A stretch of DNA of 64,000 nt from Phytopythium helicoides (Eukaryota > Oomycota > Peronosporomycetes > Pythiales > Pythiaceae), in NCBI GenBank assembly GCA_024867545.1, contig JANFNE010000001.1:124001-188000 (forward strand), in the 5' to 3' direction. Made by a program: the position numbers and the translations under genes. The notes under the pieces were generated by a model. The model did not search any database. It was not told the origin of the DNA and worked only from the letters and a program-made list of their open reading frames with translations. Shown here piece after piece: positions 32,183-42,542 of the stretch (positions are counted from its first letter, which is position 1; every line of letters starts with the position of its first letter).

Positions 32183-32236
32183 TGGAGCAATGGGCGTTCG
32201 GGTTTTCTGGTGATCTCGTGCTACTCTCATCAAAAT

Positions 32237-33864
32237 TTAGTCGAGGGCCTTCTTTGGCGCTCCACCACCGTCTAAAGGCGCGAGGCGTCGGCCGAGGGAG
32301 GCAAAGTGGGGAGAAAAGCAAAAAAGCCCCGCACTTGCACTCGCCAAAACCGCAGCTCCGTATGCAGGTCCGTCCATCGAGATGAGGTACGTCCAGCCGG
32401 ACAGCACTGTTGCAAGAACAGAGACACAACAAATTAGTGAGTGGTGCAAGTGTCGTCCGGGAACCATGCATACTTGGCGAAATAGTTCTCGAGATGGACT
32501 GAAAAGGAAACAAGCGTGCATTAGAACGGATAGAATGCATATGATTTGCAACTTTTCGTACCGTCAAGGACGATGAAATGCCCATAAAAGCCCCGACGTG
32601 TTCTTGAGAGACAAAGGTTGTCTGGAGCGCCATGGATGTCGCGCGCAGCAGACTACAAGCACCGATTTCACAGAAGTGCATGCAACGACTCCATCAAACG
32701 ACAATACAGGATTAGCAAAAGGCGAGTTGTCATACCTGATGGAGACAACTTGAGGCACGAGGATGATGTACACGGCGGTGATATCGGTGGCGTTTGAGAG
32801 CGCGAAGAATGTGAACACGTACACAACAGCAGCAGTCTGTAGCAAGAGTCGCTCAGAGCGCATCAACCGCGTCACTAGACCAACCGCAGAGCTAGAAAGC
32901 GCTCCCAGCAGGCCCATGTAGCTCAGCAAGTAGCCGCGAGATCGCGCGTCCGTGCCAAACTTGTCCTCGAGTAAGATGGAGAAGTGCGAGCGATAGAGAA
33001 GCGCGGCCATGGACAGCAGCAGTCGCGCGAGCAGAAGCGTCTGAGCGGCGGCAGACTCGTTGACGATCTCACGGAAGCCCAAGAGCTTGTCCTTAGCTTG
33101 CCGAAGCAGTGCCTTCCAATCAACGGTGGCGTTGGCAGGCAGCTTTTTGGAGTCACCATCGGTCGCCGTCGGCATGTGGTCCTCGAAGTACAGCGAGATG
33201 AGCCCATAGTTGAGCAGGAAGATGGCGGTCGTAAGCAACGCCGTGTAGTTGAAGCCATTGGGCATGCCACTAACGTATCCGCCGATGGCGGGGCCGATGA
33301 TGAAGCCTGTGTTGGACGCCGCGTTGAGCCGTCCGATGGCCGCTGACCTGAGTACCACGAGAGTCAGCGGTGCAGTTGCATCAACCAGTAGCAGCAGCGA
33401 CGCATGTACCGCGTCGCGGGGTCGGCCGAGTCAGTGACAGCAACCTTGATGATATCGAGCGTGTGCTTGAAGAGCGCTGAGGGGACGCGCGAGAGGATGA
33501 CGATGTAGATGTTCCACGAGAGCCCGAGCAATAGGTAGCCCGACGCGGCCCCCAGAAAGCACGCGAGCAGCACTCGTCGTCTACACGGGCGTGCACATTA
33601 GCGATCCCGTAAATCAACACCAGCAACCGCCGCAGCAGCAGCGCAGAGCACGCACCGGCCGTAGATGTCGCTCAACGCGCCGACGATCGGCGCCGCGAAG
33701 AACTGGATGAAGCCGTACATGGACATGATGGCGCCGAAGAGCAGCGCACCGCCGTCGAGGCTCTTGACGTACTGCGGCAGCGAAGGGATGACGAGCGACA
33801 CGGCCAGCAGGTCCAGGAAGGACACGGCGTAGAGCACGCGGTCGCCCACGCGCGGCTTCTCCAT
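32237..33864 (-). CDS. MFSD9: MFSD9-like major facilitator transporter, six exons
   Basis: On the reverse strand the exons are 33864-33656, 33580-33410, 33347-32736, 32652-32562, 32498-32474 and 32406-32237, all with GT-AG introns (62-83 nt), giving 425 residues. Twelve membrane helices fit this length. FLDLLAVSLVIPSLPQYVKS, the loop GALSDIYGRR (completed only after splicing) and FKHTLDIIKVAVTD resemble animal MFSD9, an orphan transporter related to tetracycline-type antiporters. Exon 5 is only 25 nt. The substrate is unknown. The gene ends 54 bp from the ankyrin/FN3 gene, tail-to-tail, and its start is 181 bp from the HisRS start, head-to-head. Confidence 0.85.
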
Positions 33865-34045
33865 GGCGGTCGGGGCTGTTTGCCGGCGCCGCCACGTACG
33901 CGCGAGCTTGCTACATTTCTAGCCTATAAGGTTTTCAAATCTACTCATCTAGTCCCGATCAACCCACGACGGGCGCGGAAGTTGCGGAAGTAGCCGCTCA
34001 GCGCCTGCGCTCCACATATCGGGATCCCCCTGAAAGACTGCAAGC

Positions 34046-36826
34046 ATGGCGTCCTCGCGCGTGAGCGTGGGCGCGGGCAAGCTCTCGGTCGCCGACGTGT
34101 GCGCGGTGGCCGCACTGAGCGCCGCCGTGGCGCTGGACGCGGCCGAGCCCGCGCACCTGCCGGCGGCCGTGGCGGCGGGCGAGGCGGTGGCGCCGCGCGG
34201 CGCGGCGGAGGGCGACGGGCCGTTCCTCTCGCGACCGGCGGCGCGCGCCGCGCTGCTGCTGCAGGCGCACGAGCTGCTGCGCCGCTGCCGCCACTCGGAG
34301 CCCGTGCTGGCGCTCGCGCAGTTCCTCGCGGCCGCACTCAACGCCGACGTGGTACCCGCCGTGCCAGCTAGCGGCGCCGTCTCGGCCTCGGACGCGGCGC
34401 TCGCGGCCGCCAAGGGCCTCGGGCTCGCGCTCTCACCGGCCGGAGCGCCCACGCCCATTGCCGACGCGCTGCAGGCCGCGGGCGTCGCGCTGCCCGCCGC
34501 AGACATCAGCGCGGCTGATCGAGCGGCGCTGGCGCTGGCGCCTCCGCTGGCGCTGCTCGCCACAGCCACGCTCGCGGTGGGCGGCACGCGCGCTCTGCTG
34601 CCGCTCAGTGACGCGACGGCTGCGCTGTCGTGCGAGGCTGCGCGTGTCAACACGGCGCCGTTCGAGGCCGAGTTCGTGGACGTCAGCCGTCCGCACCGCG
34701 GCATCGTCACGTCGGCCACCAACCTGCGCCTCATGCTCGACAACTCCAAATTCGCGAACGCCACGGCCGCTGGTAACAGCGACGCCTTCCGCACCATCCC
34801 GCAGTACCACGGCCCCGTGCGCGATGCTGTGCTGGCGGCCTACAAGACGGTCGAGGCCGAGCTCAACCACGGCGTCGGCTCGACCGCCATCCACCCGCAG
34901 GTGATCAAGACGGCGCTCGCCACCGTCGTCGACGGTCTGCAGGTTCTCGAACAGGGCAGCCGCGCGCGTCTTGCTGTTCTGACATCAACCGCTGTTGAAA
35001 CGATCGATACCACGGCTGCAGACGCCGTGTCACTCGTGCAGAGCGTCACCAAGGCGCTGGCCAGCGAGCTGACGCCGGCGCTCAAGTTTTTCGACGAGCA
35101 GGACGCCGAGCTACAGGCTCGCCTTGCCGAGAAGCAGGCCAAGGCGCAAGAGGCGGCGGCGAAGGCAGCCGCAGCTGCTGCAAAGGAGGATGAGAAGCTC
35201 GCTGCTATGCCCGAGGCGCAGCGTGCCAAGATCCTTGAGAAGCGTCGCAAGAAGCTCGAAAAGCAAAAGGAGAAGGACGGGGCCAAGAAGAAGGCTGGCA
35301 CGGACGAGGTGAAGATCGGACTCGGATGCCAGGCGTTCCGCCAGCTGGTCGTTGCCGCGCCTACTGTTGAGGCTGCTCTGTCGCCGTTCAACCTGCGTGC
35401 GGATGGACCCGCGGTGTTCGTGGAGGATGTGATCGCCCGTCTTGGTAGCGGCGGTGCGCGCCGCAAGCCCAAGATTGCTAAGGGCGCGCAGGACTTCCTG
35501 CCGGCGCAGATGCAGCTGCGTGAGAAGATCTTCAACAAGATCCGGATGGTGTTCAAGCGCCACGCGGGAGTGGAAATCGAGACGCCAGTGTTTGAGCTCA
35601 AGGAGACCCTCACGGGCAAGTACGGCGAGGACAGCAAACTTATCTACGACTTGGCCGATCAGGGCGGTGAGCTGCTGGCGCTGCGGTACGACCTGACGGT
35701 GCCCTTTGCTCGCTTCATGGCCCTCCACAACCCCGGCAACATCAAGCGCTACCACATTGCGCGCGTGTACCGCCGCGACAACCCGCAGATGGCTCGTGGT
35801 CGCTTCCGCGAGTTCTACCAGTGCGACTTTGACGTGGCAGGCTCGTACGCACCGATGCTGCCGGATGCCGAGGTGCTGTCGATTGGTGTCGAAGTGCTGC
35901 AGCAGTTCCCGGAGGTCGGTCCGTTCAAGGTGAAGTTGAGCCACCGCCGTTTGCTGGACGCGATCCTTGCGATCTGCGGTGTGCCCGCCGACAAGTTCCG
36001 CACGACGTGCAGCGCAATCGACAAGCTGGACAAGGAACCGTGGGAGGAAGTGCGCCGCGAGATGGTCGAGGACAAGGGCATCGCGCCGGAGGTGGCTGAC
36101 CGCATTCAGAAGTTTGTGTGCAAGGTCGGTAAGCCGCGCGAGTTGCATGCAGAGCTCGTCAAGGAGCAGATCTTTGGTGACAATGCGGACGCCAAGGCCG
36201 CCATGGACGATCTTGCGCAGCTATTTGACTACTTGGACGCTATGGGAGTGCTCGACTTTATGTCTTTTGACCTGAGCCTTGCGCGCGGCCTCGACTACTA
36301 CACGGGTCTCATCTACGAGTTCGTGCTGACGAGCCCGGAGCACAATGTCGGATCGATTGCTGCGGGTGGCCGCTACGACAATCTCGTTGGCATGTTCTCG
36401 GCCACTGGCCAGCAAATTCCGTGCGTTGGCGTGAGTCTCGGCATTGAGCGCATCTTTGGCATCCTCCAGGCGCACGCTGAAAAGAACAAGGCGCTCGCTA
36501 GTGCGGCATCGCAGGTGCTCGTGGCGTCGACCGGTACGACTCCGGAACTGCTGCTCGCCCGTCTTCAGCTGTGCCAGGAGCTGTGGCGCGCCAACCTGTC
36601 GGCGGAGGTCATGCAAACGGAGCGCCCCAAGTTTACCAAGCAGCTCCACTACGCACTGGAGGCCGGCATCCCGTACATGGTGGTGATCGGTGAGGACGAG
36701 CTGGCACAGGGCCAGGTCAAAATCAAGGACATGGTGTCCAAGGAGGAGGTGGCGATCGCTCGCTCCGACATGGTGGCGGAGCTTCTGCGCCGCGGCTGCG
36801 TCACGACCAGCACGCTCAGCATTTGA
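34046..36826 (+). CDS. HARS: Histidyl-tRNA synthetase with an N-terminal HAL-like domain
   Basis: A single exon from the ATG at 34046 encodes 926 residues. The C-terminal ~450 residues are a complete class II HisRS: KGAQDFLPAQMQLREKIF near 480, motif 2 (RVYRRDNPQMARGRFREFYQ CDFD), the histidine-specific LARGLDYYTGLIYE near 745, GGRYDNLVG, and a C-terminal anticodon-binding domain. A Lys/Glu/Ala-rich helix (about 345-420) links it to an N-terminal region resembling histidine ammonia-lyase (GAVSASD, DATAALSCEA, RPHRGIVTSATNLRLML). Plant cytosolic HisRS is also long, with a related extension. The lyase active-site ASG appears as ASD, so that part should be inactive. No mitochondrial signal is obvious. 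Confidence 0.95.
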   Translation: MASSRVSVGAGKLSVADVCAVAALSAAVALDAAEPAHLPAAVAAGEAVAPRGAAEGDGPFLSRPAARAALLLQAHELLRRCRHSEPVLALAQFLAAALNADVVPAVPASGAVSASDAALAAAKGLGLALSPAGAPTPIADALQAAGVALPAADISAADRAALALAPPLALLATATLAVGGTRALLPLSDATAALSCEAARVNTAPFEAEFVDVSRPHRGIVTSATNLRLMLDNSKFANATAAGNSDAFRTIPQYHGPVRDAVLAAYKTVEAELNHGVGSTAIHPQVIKTALATVVDGLQVLEQGSRARLAVLTSTAVETIDTTAADAVSLVQSVTKALASELTPALKFFDEQDAELQARLAEKQAKAQEAAAKAAAAAAKEDEKLAAMPEAQRAKILEKRRKKLEKQKEKDGAKKKAGTDEVKIGLGCQAFRQLVVAAPTVEAALSPFNLRADGPAVFVEDVIARLGSGGARRKPKIAKGAQDFLPAQMQLREKIFNKIRMVFKRHAGVEIETPVFELKETLTGKYGEDSKLIYDLADQGGELLALRYDLTVPFARFMALHNPGNIKRYHIARVYRRDNPQMARGRFREFYQCDFDVAGSYAPMLPDAEVLSIGVEVLQQFPEVGPFKVKLSHRRLLDAILAICGVPADKFRTTCSAIDKLDKEPWEEVRREMVEDKGIAPEVADRIQKFVCKVGKPRELHAELVKEQIFGDNADAKAAMDDLAQLFDYLDAMGVLDFMSFDLSLARGLDYYTGLIYEFVLTSPEHNVGSIAAGGRYDNLVGMFSATGQQIPCVGVSLGIERIFGILQAHAEKNKALASAASQVLVASTGTTPELLLARLQLCQELWRANLSAEVMQTERPKFTKQLHYALEAGIPYMVVIGEDELAQGQVKIKDMVSKEEVAIARSDMVAELLRRGCVTTSTLSI

Positions 36827-37114
36827 GCTGGCGGCTGCTCGTGAGAAGTAGACGAATGGCAGGAAACCTTACGTGCTAAATCAACAGCGATCGTGGTGAT
36901 ACACATGCTGCGACTATTCTCACTTGCATGCTGGAGTCCTCCAATGTTTCCATTGCTAGCACTCGCCTTCGGCTCGCGGGTATGGCCGTGGTAAATCCGG
37001 CATCCTACGATAAAAGACGATGACTGGGAATAGAACCCAGTGAAAATGCAACAATGCCTGAGTATACAGTGCTATCTGCGGGCAACGCTGAGCGCACCTG
37101 CAGACCCTGATGTG
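36827..37114. other. 3' flank of HisRS; no gene
   Basis: Nothing coding is recognised. An inverted repeat CTGGG...CCCAG near 37023-37039 resembles a tRNA T-arm on the reverse strand, but no matching acceptor stem or anticodon arm is found. Confidence 0.4.
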
Positions 37115-37610
37115 TTAAGTTGGCGCTCGGCAAAAAACGTTAGGTCTTGGTTGGCCTCGGAGCATGTAGATGAGAAGCATGAGCATGTTCTTCGAGGCGT
37201 TGACGTCGCGGTTCACGGTAGTACCAAAACAGCCATTGGATCGACTATGTAGCACACTATAAACCTTGCACGTCCGCCATTCCTTGTCCGTGCTGTTCTT
37301 GACCTTGCAGAGGCGGAGACTGTACTGGTATTCTAGCCGTCGGTGGCAACGTGAGTGAAGCTTGCTGGTGCGAAACTCGTCAATTGGTTGAGCACGACAG
37401 TAGTTTCTTAATGTGTGCTCGAGTCTCTTGACCGGCCCCGCGGGGCACTTCTTGATGAGTCCAGAGTACAATCGGTATTGCTCCAATCTCCAAATCCAAC
37501 CACCGTTCGCCTGCCTGCTTGCTGGGTCAGTCTCCGGCAGAGTTCATGAAGCTTCTTCTGCTCAAAGATGTACCGTCCAAAACGCAGGTTGCGGAATCCC
37601 TTCGTCCGTG
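37115..37610 (-). pseudogene. Relic of a Fanzor (eukaryotic TnpB-like) gene, C-terminal part
   Basis: Reading down the reverse strand, one frame gives KGFRNLRFGRYIFEQKKL and TVVGFGDWSNTD (about 37606-37460). After a frameshift near 37465, a second frame gives GLIKKCPAGPVKRLEHTLRN, then IDEFRTSK (37361-37384), CHRRLE, and NRDVNASKN (37187-37213), stopping at 37115. IDEFRTSK and NRDVNASKN correspond to the RuvC-II and RuvC-III regions around the zinc ribbon of TnpB/Fanzor nucleases. Two zinc-ligand positions expected to be Cys are His and Ser. The frameshift, lost ligands, a stop just upstream and the missing N-terminus all say pseudogene. Family assignment rests on these motifs alone. Confidence 0.68.
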
Positions 37611-38321
37611 AAAATCAGCTGCACGTGTTGTCTTGGACCGACCTCGACGAGTTGCGGAAGCAGCTCTACTCGTTGTGGATCTGCATAACCCTGCGGCAGC
37701 TTGCCTGGTCTTGGACCTGCCTCGCCGGTGACCTGGATCGCCCTCCGTGCCCGATCGAGCGCGCTTGTTTGCCATGGTGGCAAATTACACTGTGAGTATG
37801 AAGATTAGGGTCGGCAGCCGCTTTCGTTCGTTGCCGTTCGAGAGCGAGCTGGCGCTTGACAATTCAAAACATGCTATTGCCTTATCATGACCGTTTACGT
37901 GTATGCAGGCAGAGCTGCAAAGGCCGCTTTACTAGCTTGCCGTGGCTCATGATGGAGCTCTGGAGATCCTTCCTATGGCATCTTCAACAAGCAATACGAA
38001 GTGTCAATGCAGTGCTGTTGTCATCGCTGGGGGAGGGCATCGCGCAAACCCGCTTGAAGCTGATGAACTGCGCTGCCAGCTTGTCAATTGGGGCAGTACC
38101 GTAACGACAGGTTTATTTAGTTTCACGTCTCCTTTTCCACGTTTTCCGGTTGAGTGAGAGCTTACGTTGATCGTTGTGCTGAGAAAGGTGAATGTAGAAA
38201 TGGAGGTTTTTGTGGCCATCTACCACAAAAAACAAACAGCGCCAATGCCGGGAACCCCGGCCATTCATGCCCTTGCCATTACGTTATTTTCGTGTTGTCG
38301 ATGGTAGTTTCGTGGGGATAA
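37611..38321. other. Gap between the Fanzor relic and the coiled-coil gene
   Basis: No intact gene is seen. A reverse ATG at 37775 opens about 80 basic residues in a frame different from the Fanzor pieces, and may be decayed sequence of the same element. A forward frame of about 70 codons at 37942-38157 has no ATG at its start. A GC-rich hairpin (GCCGGG/CCCGGC near 38247-38261) lies about 60 bp before the next start codon. Confidence 0.35.
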
Positions 38322-39795
38322 ATGCCTCTCGCAAGCCAGAAGGTGGCGAGTGTTCGACCTGCTGCCGCAACAGCAGCGGTGCGTAGCTTGCGTCGGGGCA
38401 TCGCTGTAGTCAAAACTGCTCCACCAGCGCCAGTTTCTCCTGTTGTATCCGTGGATTCTCTCAAGTCTTCAGGAGTTGAGAATGAACCGAGCAACTTCAT
38501 GCACCAGATCGAGCGCAAAGCACAGGAATTGTGCGAGGAGACTCGTTCCCAGTATGAGTTGCTACTCCAGCGACAGGAAGCTGCACACGAACGACAACTG
38601 CAGTCAGCTCGCTCAACCTTGCAGCAGGTGCTGAGTACCTCGATGTCTCTAGCCGACCACCACCAGCTTGTGGGTCGCAACAATGAGGAGCACCAGCGCC
38701 AATTAGAGGATCTGACAAAGCAATACAGCCTTCAAATGCAACAAATAGAACGAACGCAGGCTCACAAGTGGACGCGAAAACTTGAGCGATGCCAACAGCG
38801 TGTGACTGAGAGGTTGGAATCCATTCAATCACGCTGTTCGCAGCTGGAAGCAGCCAAGAGCCGGCTGGAAGCTGTCGTGGTGGAACGTGAGCGAGAACTT
38901 GCAGGGCTCAAAACATCACTGAAAGAGCTCGAGCACAAGCTCTACAAGTCTGAGGAGAACATAAAGCGCGCATGCCAGCATGTGGCCTCCTTGCGAGCTG
39001 CAGTGCGGAGGGCCGAGGCGAGGCGGAAAGTGGCGGAGACTGCGGCTCAGAAGGAGCGCCGAGCGTTGGCACGAGAGCACGAGGAACTAGCAGAGAAAGA
39101 TGTCGCCGCGGTGGAGCTCAAGAGCCGACTGAGCTCCGAGTTAGTAGTTTTACAAGTGCAGCTGACCCACTCACGCGAAGCTCTCGAGATGGAGCGTGAG
39201 TCAGTTCAGACGCTACGGGTAAGCTAGCTGCTGTCAACAGACTACGCCTCAGGGCCAGCTAATCCGTGTTGTGCGCAGACCGAGAACAAGGAGCTCGCTG
39301 ACGTCGCTAACGAGATGCGTCAGCGTTTGGCGCAACTCGAGACCCGTGAGCCGCTTATGGAGGAGTTGCGAGCGGCCGAGCGCGCACAATTTGAGCGGCA
39401 GACGGCTGCGGTGACAGAGGAGCTGTCCGCCGAGCGGTTGCGGAGCGCCGACAGACTGACGCGCATTGAAGAGCTCCAGACGAAATTGCATGCACTGCAA
39501 CTAGCGGCAGAGGTCAGCTCTTGAGCTGTCGGTGATTGATGTGCTACGGGGGCTCACGGCGGCTGTGCATGTCGGATCCGAGCAGGAGAGCCGCGTGAGG
39601 ACGGAGCAGCGCGAGGGCTCGCTCGCGGTCGAGCTACAGCGCGTGGCTAGAGCTGCGCAGAAGTGGAAAGCGCGCGAGCAGCAAGCGCGCGAGGAGAAGC
39701 GGGCGCTGGAAGCGGAGCTGGCGGCGAGTCGCGAGCAGCAGCTTCAAGTTGAAGCATTTGAAAAGCAGATCCTGCGACGTGGCAGACGTCACTAA
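38322..39795 (+). CDS. Coiled-coil protein of unknown function
   Basis: Three exons fit: 38322-39218, 39279-39512 and 39586-39795 (introns 60 and 73 nt), giving 446 residues. After a ~60-residue Ala/Val/Pro-rich start, almost the whole protein is predicted coiled coil, with Arg/Glu/Gln/Leu heptads from QIERKAQELCEETRSQYELL to the C-terminus (KWKAREQQAREEKRALEAEL). I do not recognise a family. Length and composition would suit a centrosomal, ciliary or cytoskeletal scaffold, but nothing proves that. The reading frame is kept across both introns, which supports the model. Confidence 0.8.
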
Positions 39796-40121
39796 GCCAA
39801 GTTAATGCCCAAATGCTCCCATATAAGTTATCTGAGATAAATTTGGCTGGACGCCGCACAGTACCGCTGACTTCGTTGACATTACACAAGATTATCACAC
39901 GAGGCAGGAACTAGCTCGACGCTAGTTGAATGTAAATGTGACACGTGTACAGTCGTGGATCCGCGGGGTATGTATTTGAGCAGTTCTTGTGGCCTTTTCC
40001 CCCCCCCCTGGTATTCTAGAATGGCCTGTGGCCCGACGCCTAGTTGCTACGCGACGTCAGTATCGACCTTTCCCCGCTCCCCTCAGCTCCCGCGACCCCC
40101 TCGAGCAGCTCTAGCGTCAGC
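39796..40121. other. Upstream region of the Hsp110 gene
   Basis: No gene is seen. A run of ten C residues lies at 39999-40008. The stretch should hold the Hsp110 promoter and 5' UTR, since the Hsp110 frame has no ATG before 40122. Confidence 0.4.
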
Positions 40122-42542
40122 ATGTCGGTCATCGGCGTGGACTTCGGCAACGTCGACTGCGTTATCGGCCAGGCCAAGCGCGGCGGCATCGACATCATCC
40201 TGAACGAGAACTCGAACCGCAAGAACCCCAACATGGTGTGCGTGCAGGGCAAGCAGCGCTTCATCGGCGAGGGCGCCGTGAGCATCGCGCGCATGCACTT
40301 CAAGAACACGGCCACGGACATCAAGCGCCTCATCGGCCGCAAGTTCAAGCACCCCGAGGTGCAGCGCGAGATCGCGCAGCTCGCCTACGAGTGCGTCGAG
40401 CTCGCCAACGGCGACGTCGGCGTCGTGCTCAACTACAACGACGAGCGCGTCACCTTCTCGTGCGAGCAGATCGTCGCCATGGTGCTCAACAAGATGCAGG
40501 CCATCGCCGCCGCCGCCAACGAGGGCGTCAACCCCGCCTACGCCGTGCTCTCGTGCCCGGGCTTCTACACGGACGTGCAGCGCCGCGCGCTGCTCAACTC
40601 GGCCAAGATCGCCGGCGTCAACTGCCTGCGCCTGCTCAACGAGCACACGGCCGTCGCGCTCGCCTACGGCATCTACAAGTCGGCACGCAACCTCTTCCAC
40701 GAGTCGGAGCCGCAGTACGTCATGTTCATCGACCTCGGACACGCCAGCTACACGGTCTCGGTCGTCGCCTTCGTGCAGGGAAAGCTGCAGGTCAAGTCGG
40801 CCGCCTACGACCGCTTCCTTGGCGGACGCGACTTTGACATGGTGCTCGCCAAGGACGCCGCCGCCAACTTTGCTGAAAAGTACAAGACGGACCCGCTCGC
40901 CAACCCCAAGTCGCGCATCAAGCTGCTCTCGGCGTGCGAGAAGGCCAAGAAGAACCTCAGCCCGTACGGCGTCACGGCCACGCACCTCAACATCGAGTGC
41001 CTCGCCGACGACCGCGACTACAACTCGCAGGTGACTCTCGAGCACTTCGAGGTGCTCATCGCGCCGCTGCTCGCGCGCCTCGACGGCCCTATTGAGCGCG
41101 CGCTCGCCGACGCCGGCATTGAGAAGTCGCAGCTCGCCAACGTCGAGATCATCGGCGGCGGCACTCGTGTTGCCAGCGTCAAGCGCCACCTCGCGGAGGT
41201 CCTCGGCCTGGACAAGGAGGCCCAGAACTACGGCCTCAGCACGACGCTGAACGCCGACGAGTCGGTTGCGCGTGGGTGTGCGCTGCAGTGCGCGATCCTG
41301 TCGCCTATGTTCAAGGTCAAGGAGTTCAGCATCACCGACTGCGTGCACCTGCCGGTGCGCGTGTCGTGGGACGGCGCGTCGGCCTCAAAGGCCCAGGACG
41401 CGGCTAATGACGAGGAAGATGTCAACATGGAGGAAGAGTCGTCGGACAGCAACTCGATGGTCATCTTCAGCCGCAAGGACGAGTACCCGAAGACGAAGCG
41501 CATTACGTTCCGCCGCGACAAGTCATTCGCGATTGACGCTGTGTACGACGAGTCGGCCAAGCCGTACCTGCCGCCTGACTACGTCATGTCGATCGGCAAG
41601 TTCACGATCGGTGGCCTGCCCGCCATCGACTCGGCTGAGCTGCCCAAGATCCGCGTGAACGTGCAGCAGGACATTAACGGCCTCTTCTCGGTCTCGTCGT
41701 CGCAGCTCATGCAGGAGATCAAGGAGGAGGAGAAGCCCGCCGAGGAGGAGGGCAAGGAGGGCGAGGCCAAGGAGGAGGCCAAGACGGAGCAGCCCAAGAA
41801 GAAGCGCTTCCGCAAGATCGAGCTGACGGTCACGGCTGATGTCGGCGGCCTGTCGAACACCGAGGTGCTTGCGGCCACGGAGCAGGAGCTCAAGATGGCG
41901 CACCAGGACCGCGTGATTGAGGAGACGTTCAACAAGCGTAACGAGCTCGAGAGCTTCGTGTACGAGATGCGCAACCAGGTGGCGGACCGCCTCGCCGACT
42001 TTATCACGGAGAGCGAGCGCTCGACGCTCGAGGAGCAGCTCGCCGTCGCGGAGGACTGGCTGTACACGGACGAGGGCTTTGACAGCACCAAGTCGGTGTA
42101 CCAGAACAAGCTCGACGAGCTACGCAAGCTGACAAACCCCGTGGAGTTCCGCCTGACGGAGAGCACGGAGCGCGGCGTCGCCCAGACTGACCTGCAGTCG
42201 GTCATTGAGGAGTACAAGCGCATGGTCAACTCGGGTGATGAGAAGTACTCGCACTGGACCGAGGAGGAGAAGACGAAGCTCCGCCAGGCGTGCCTCGACG
42301 CCGAGACATGGCTATTCGACTCGCTCGCCAAGCAGAACGAGCTCAAGCCGACGGACGCGCCGGTGCTGACATCGACCCTGATCCGCACGCGCGCCGATGG
42401 CGTCCGTGCCGTTGCGCTCCCGATCGTGACCAAGCCCAAGCCGCTGCCGAAGGTGGAGACCCCTGCCGCCCCGGAGGAGCCCAAGGAGGCTGCCGCGGAC
42501 GCTGAGGCGGACAAGGAGGCCGAGAAGATGGACCTTGACTAA
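40122..42542 (+). CDS. HSPA4: Hsp110-family chaperone (HSPA4/Sse-like)
   Basis: The first ATG in frame is at 40122, giving 806 residues in one exon. The N-terminus MSVIGVDFGNVDCVIGQAKR is the Hsp110 variant of the Hsp70 ATP-binding start; FIDLGHASYTVSVVAF, RFLGGRDFD and EIIGGGTRVASVK are further nucleotide-binding motifs. An acidic insertion (DEEDVNMEEESSD, and Glu/Lys-rich EEEKPAEEEG) sits within the substrate-binding half, as is typical of Hsp110. The C-terminus ends MDLD. Hsp110 proteins are nucleotide-exchange factors and holdases for Hsp70 in the cytosol. Codons are strongly GC-ending, suggesting high expression. The 421-codon antisense frame is a by-product of that bias. Confidence 0.96.
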   Translation: MSVIGVDFGNVDCVIGQAKRGGIDIILNENSNRKNPNMVCVQGKQRFIGEGAVSIARMHFKNTATDIKRLIGRKFKHPEVQREIAQLAYECVELANGDVGVVLNYNDERVTFSCEQIVAMVLNKMQAIAAAANEGVNPAYAVLSCPGFYTDVQRRALLNSAKIAGVNCLRLLNEHTAVALAYGIYKSARNLFHESEPQYVMFIDLGHASYTVSVVAFVQGKLQVKSAAYDRFLGGRDFDMVLAKDAAANFAEKYKTDPLANPKSRIKLLSACEKAKKNLSPYGVTATHLNIECLADDRDYNSQVTLEHFEVLIAPLLARLDGPIERALADAGIEKSQLANVEIIGGGTRVASVKRHLAEVLGLDKEAQNYGLSTTLNADESVARGCALQCAILSPMFKVKEFSITDCVHLPVRVSWDGASASKAQDAANDEEDVNMEEESSDSNSMVIFSRKDEYPKTKRITFRRDKSFAIDAVYDESAKPYLPPDYVMSIGKFTIGGLPAIDSAELPKIRVNVQQDINGLFSVSSSQLMQEIKEEEKPAEEEGKEGEAKEEAKTEQPKKKRFRKIELTVTADVGGLSNTEVLAATEQELKMAHQDRVIEETFNKRNELESFVYEMRNQVADRLADFITESERSTLEEQLAVAEDWLYTDEGFDSTKSVYQNKLDELRKLTNPVEFRLTESTERGVAQTDLQSVIEEYKRMVNSGDEKYSHWTEEEKTKLRQACLDAETWLFDSLAKQNELKPTDAPVLTSTLIRTRADGVRAVALPIVTKPKPLPKVETPAAPEEPKEAAADAEADKEAEKMDLD

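Noticed and set aside
36990..37045. tRNA-like T-arm on the reverse strand
   Set aside because: A 5-6 bp stem with a 7-nt loop is present, but the loop is TTCTATT and there is no partner acceptor stem, D-arm or anticodon arm at proper spacing.
40083..41348. 421-codon reverse ORF opposite the Hsp110 gene
   Set aside because: Its composition (Val, Leu, His, Asp, Glu, Arg in alternation) is what strongly GC-ending sense codons give in antisense. No domain is seen and Hsp110 is certain.
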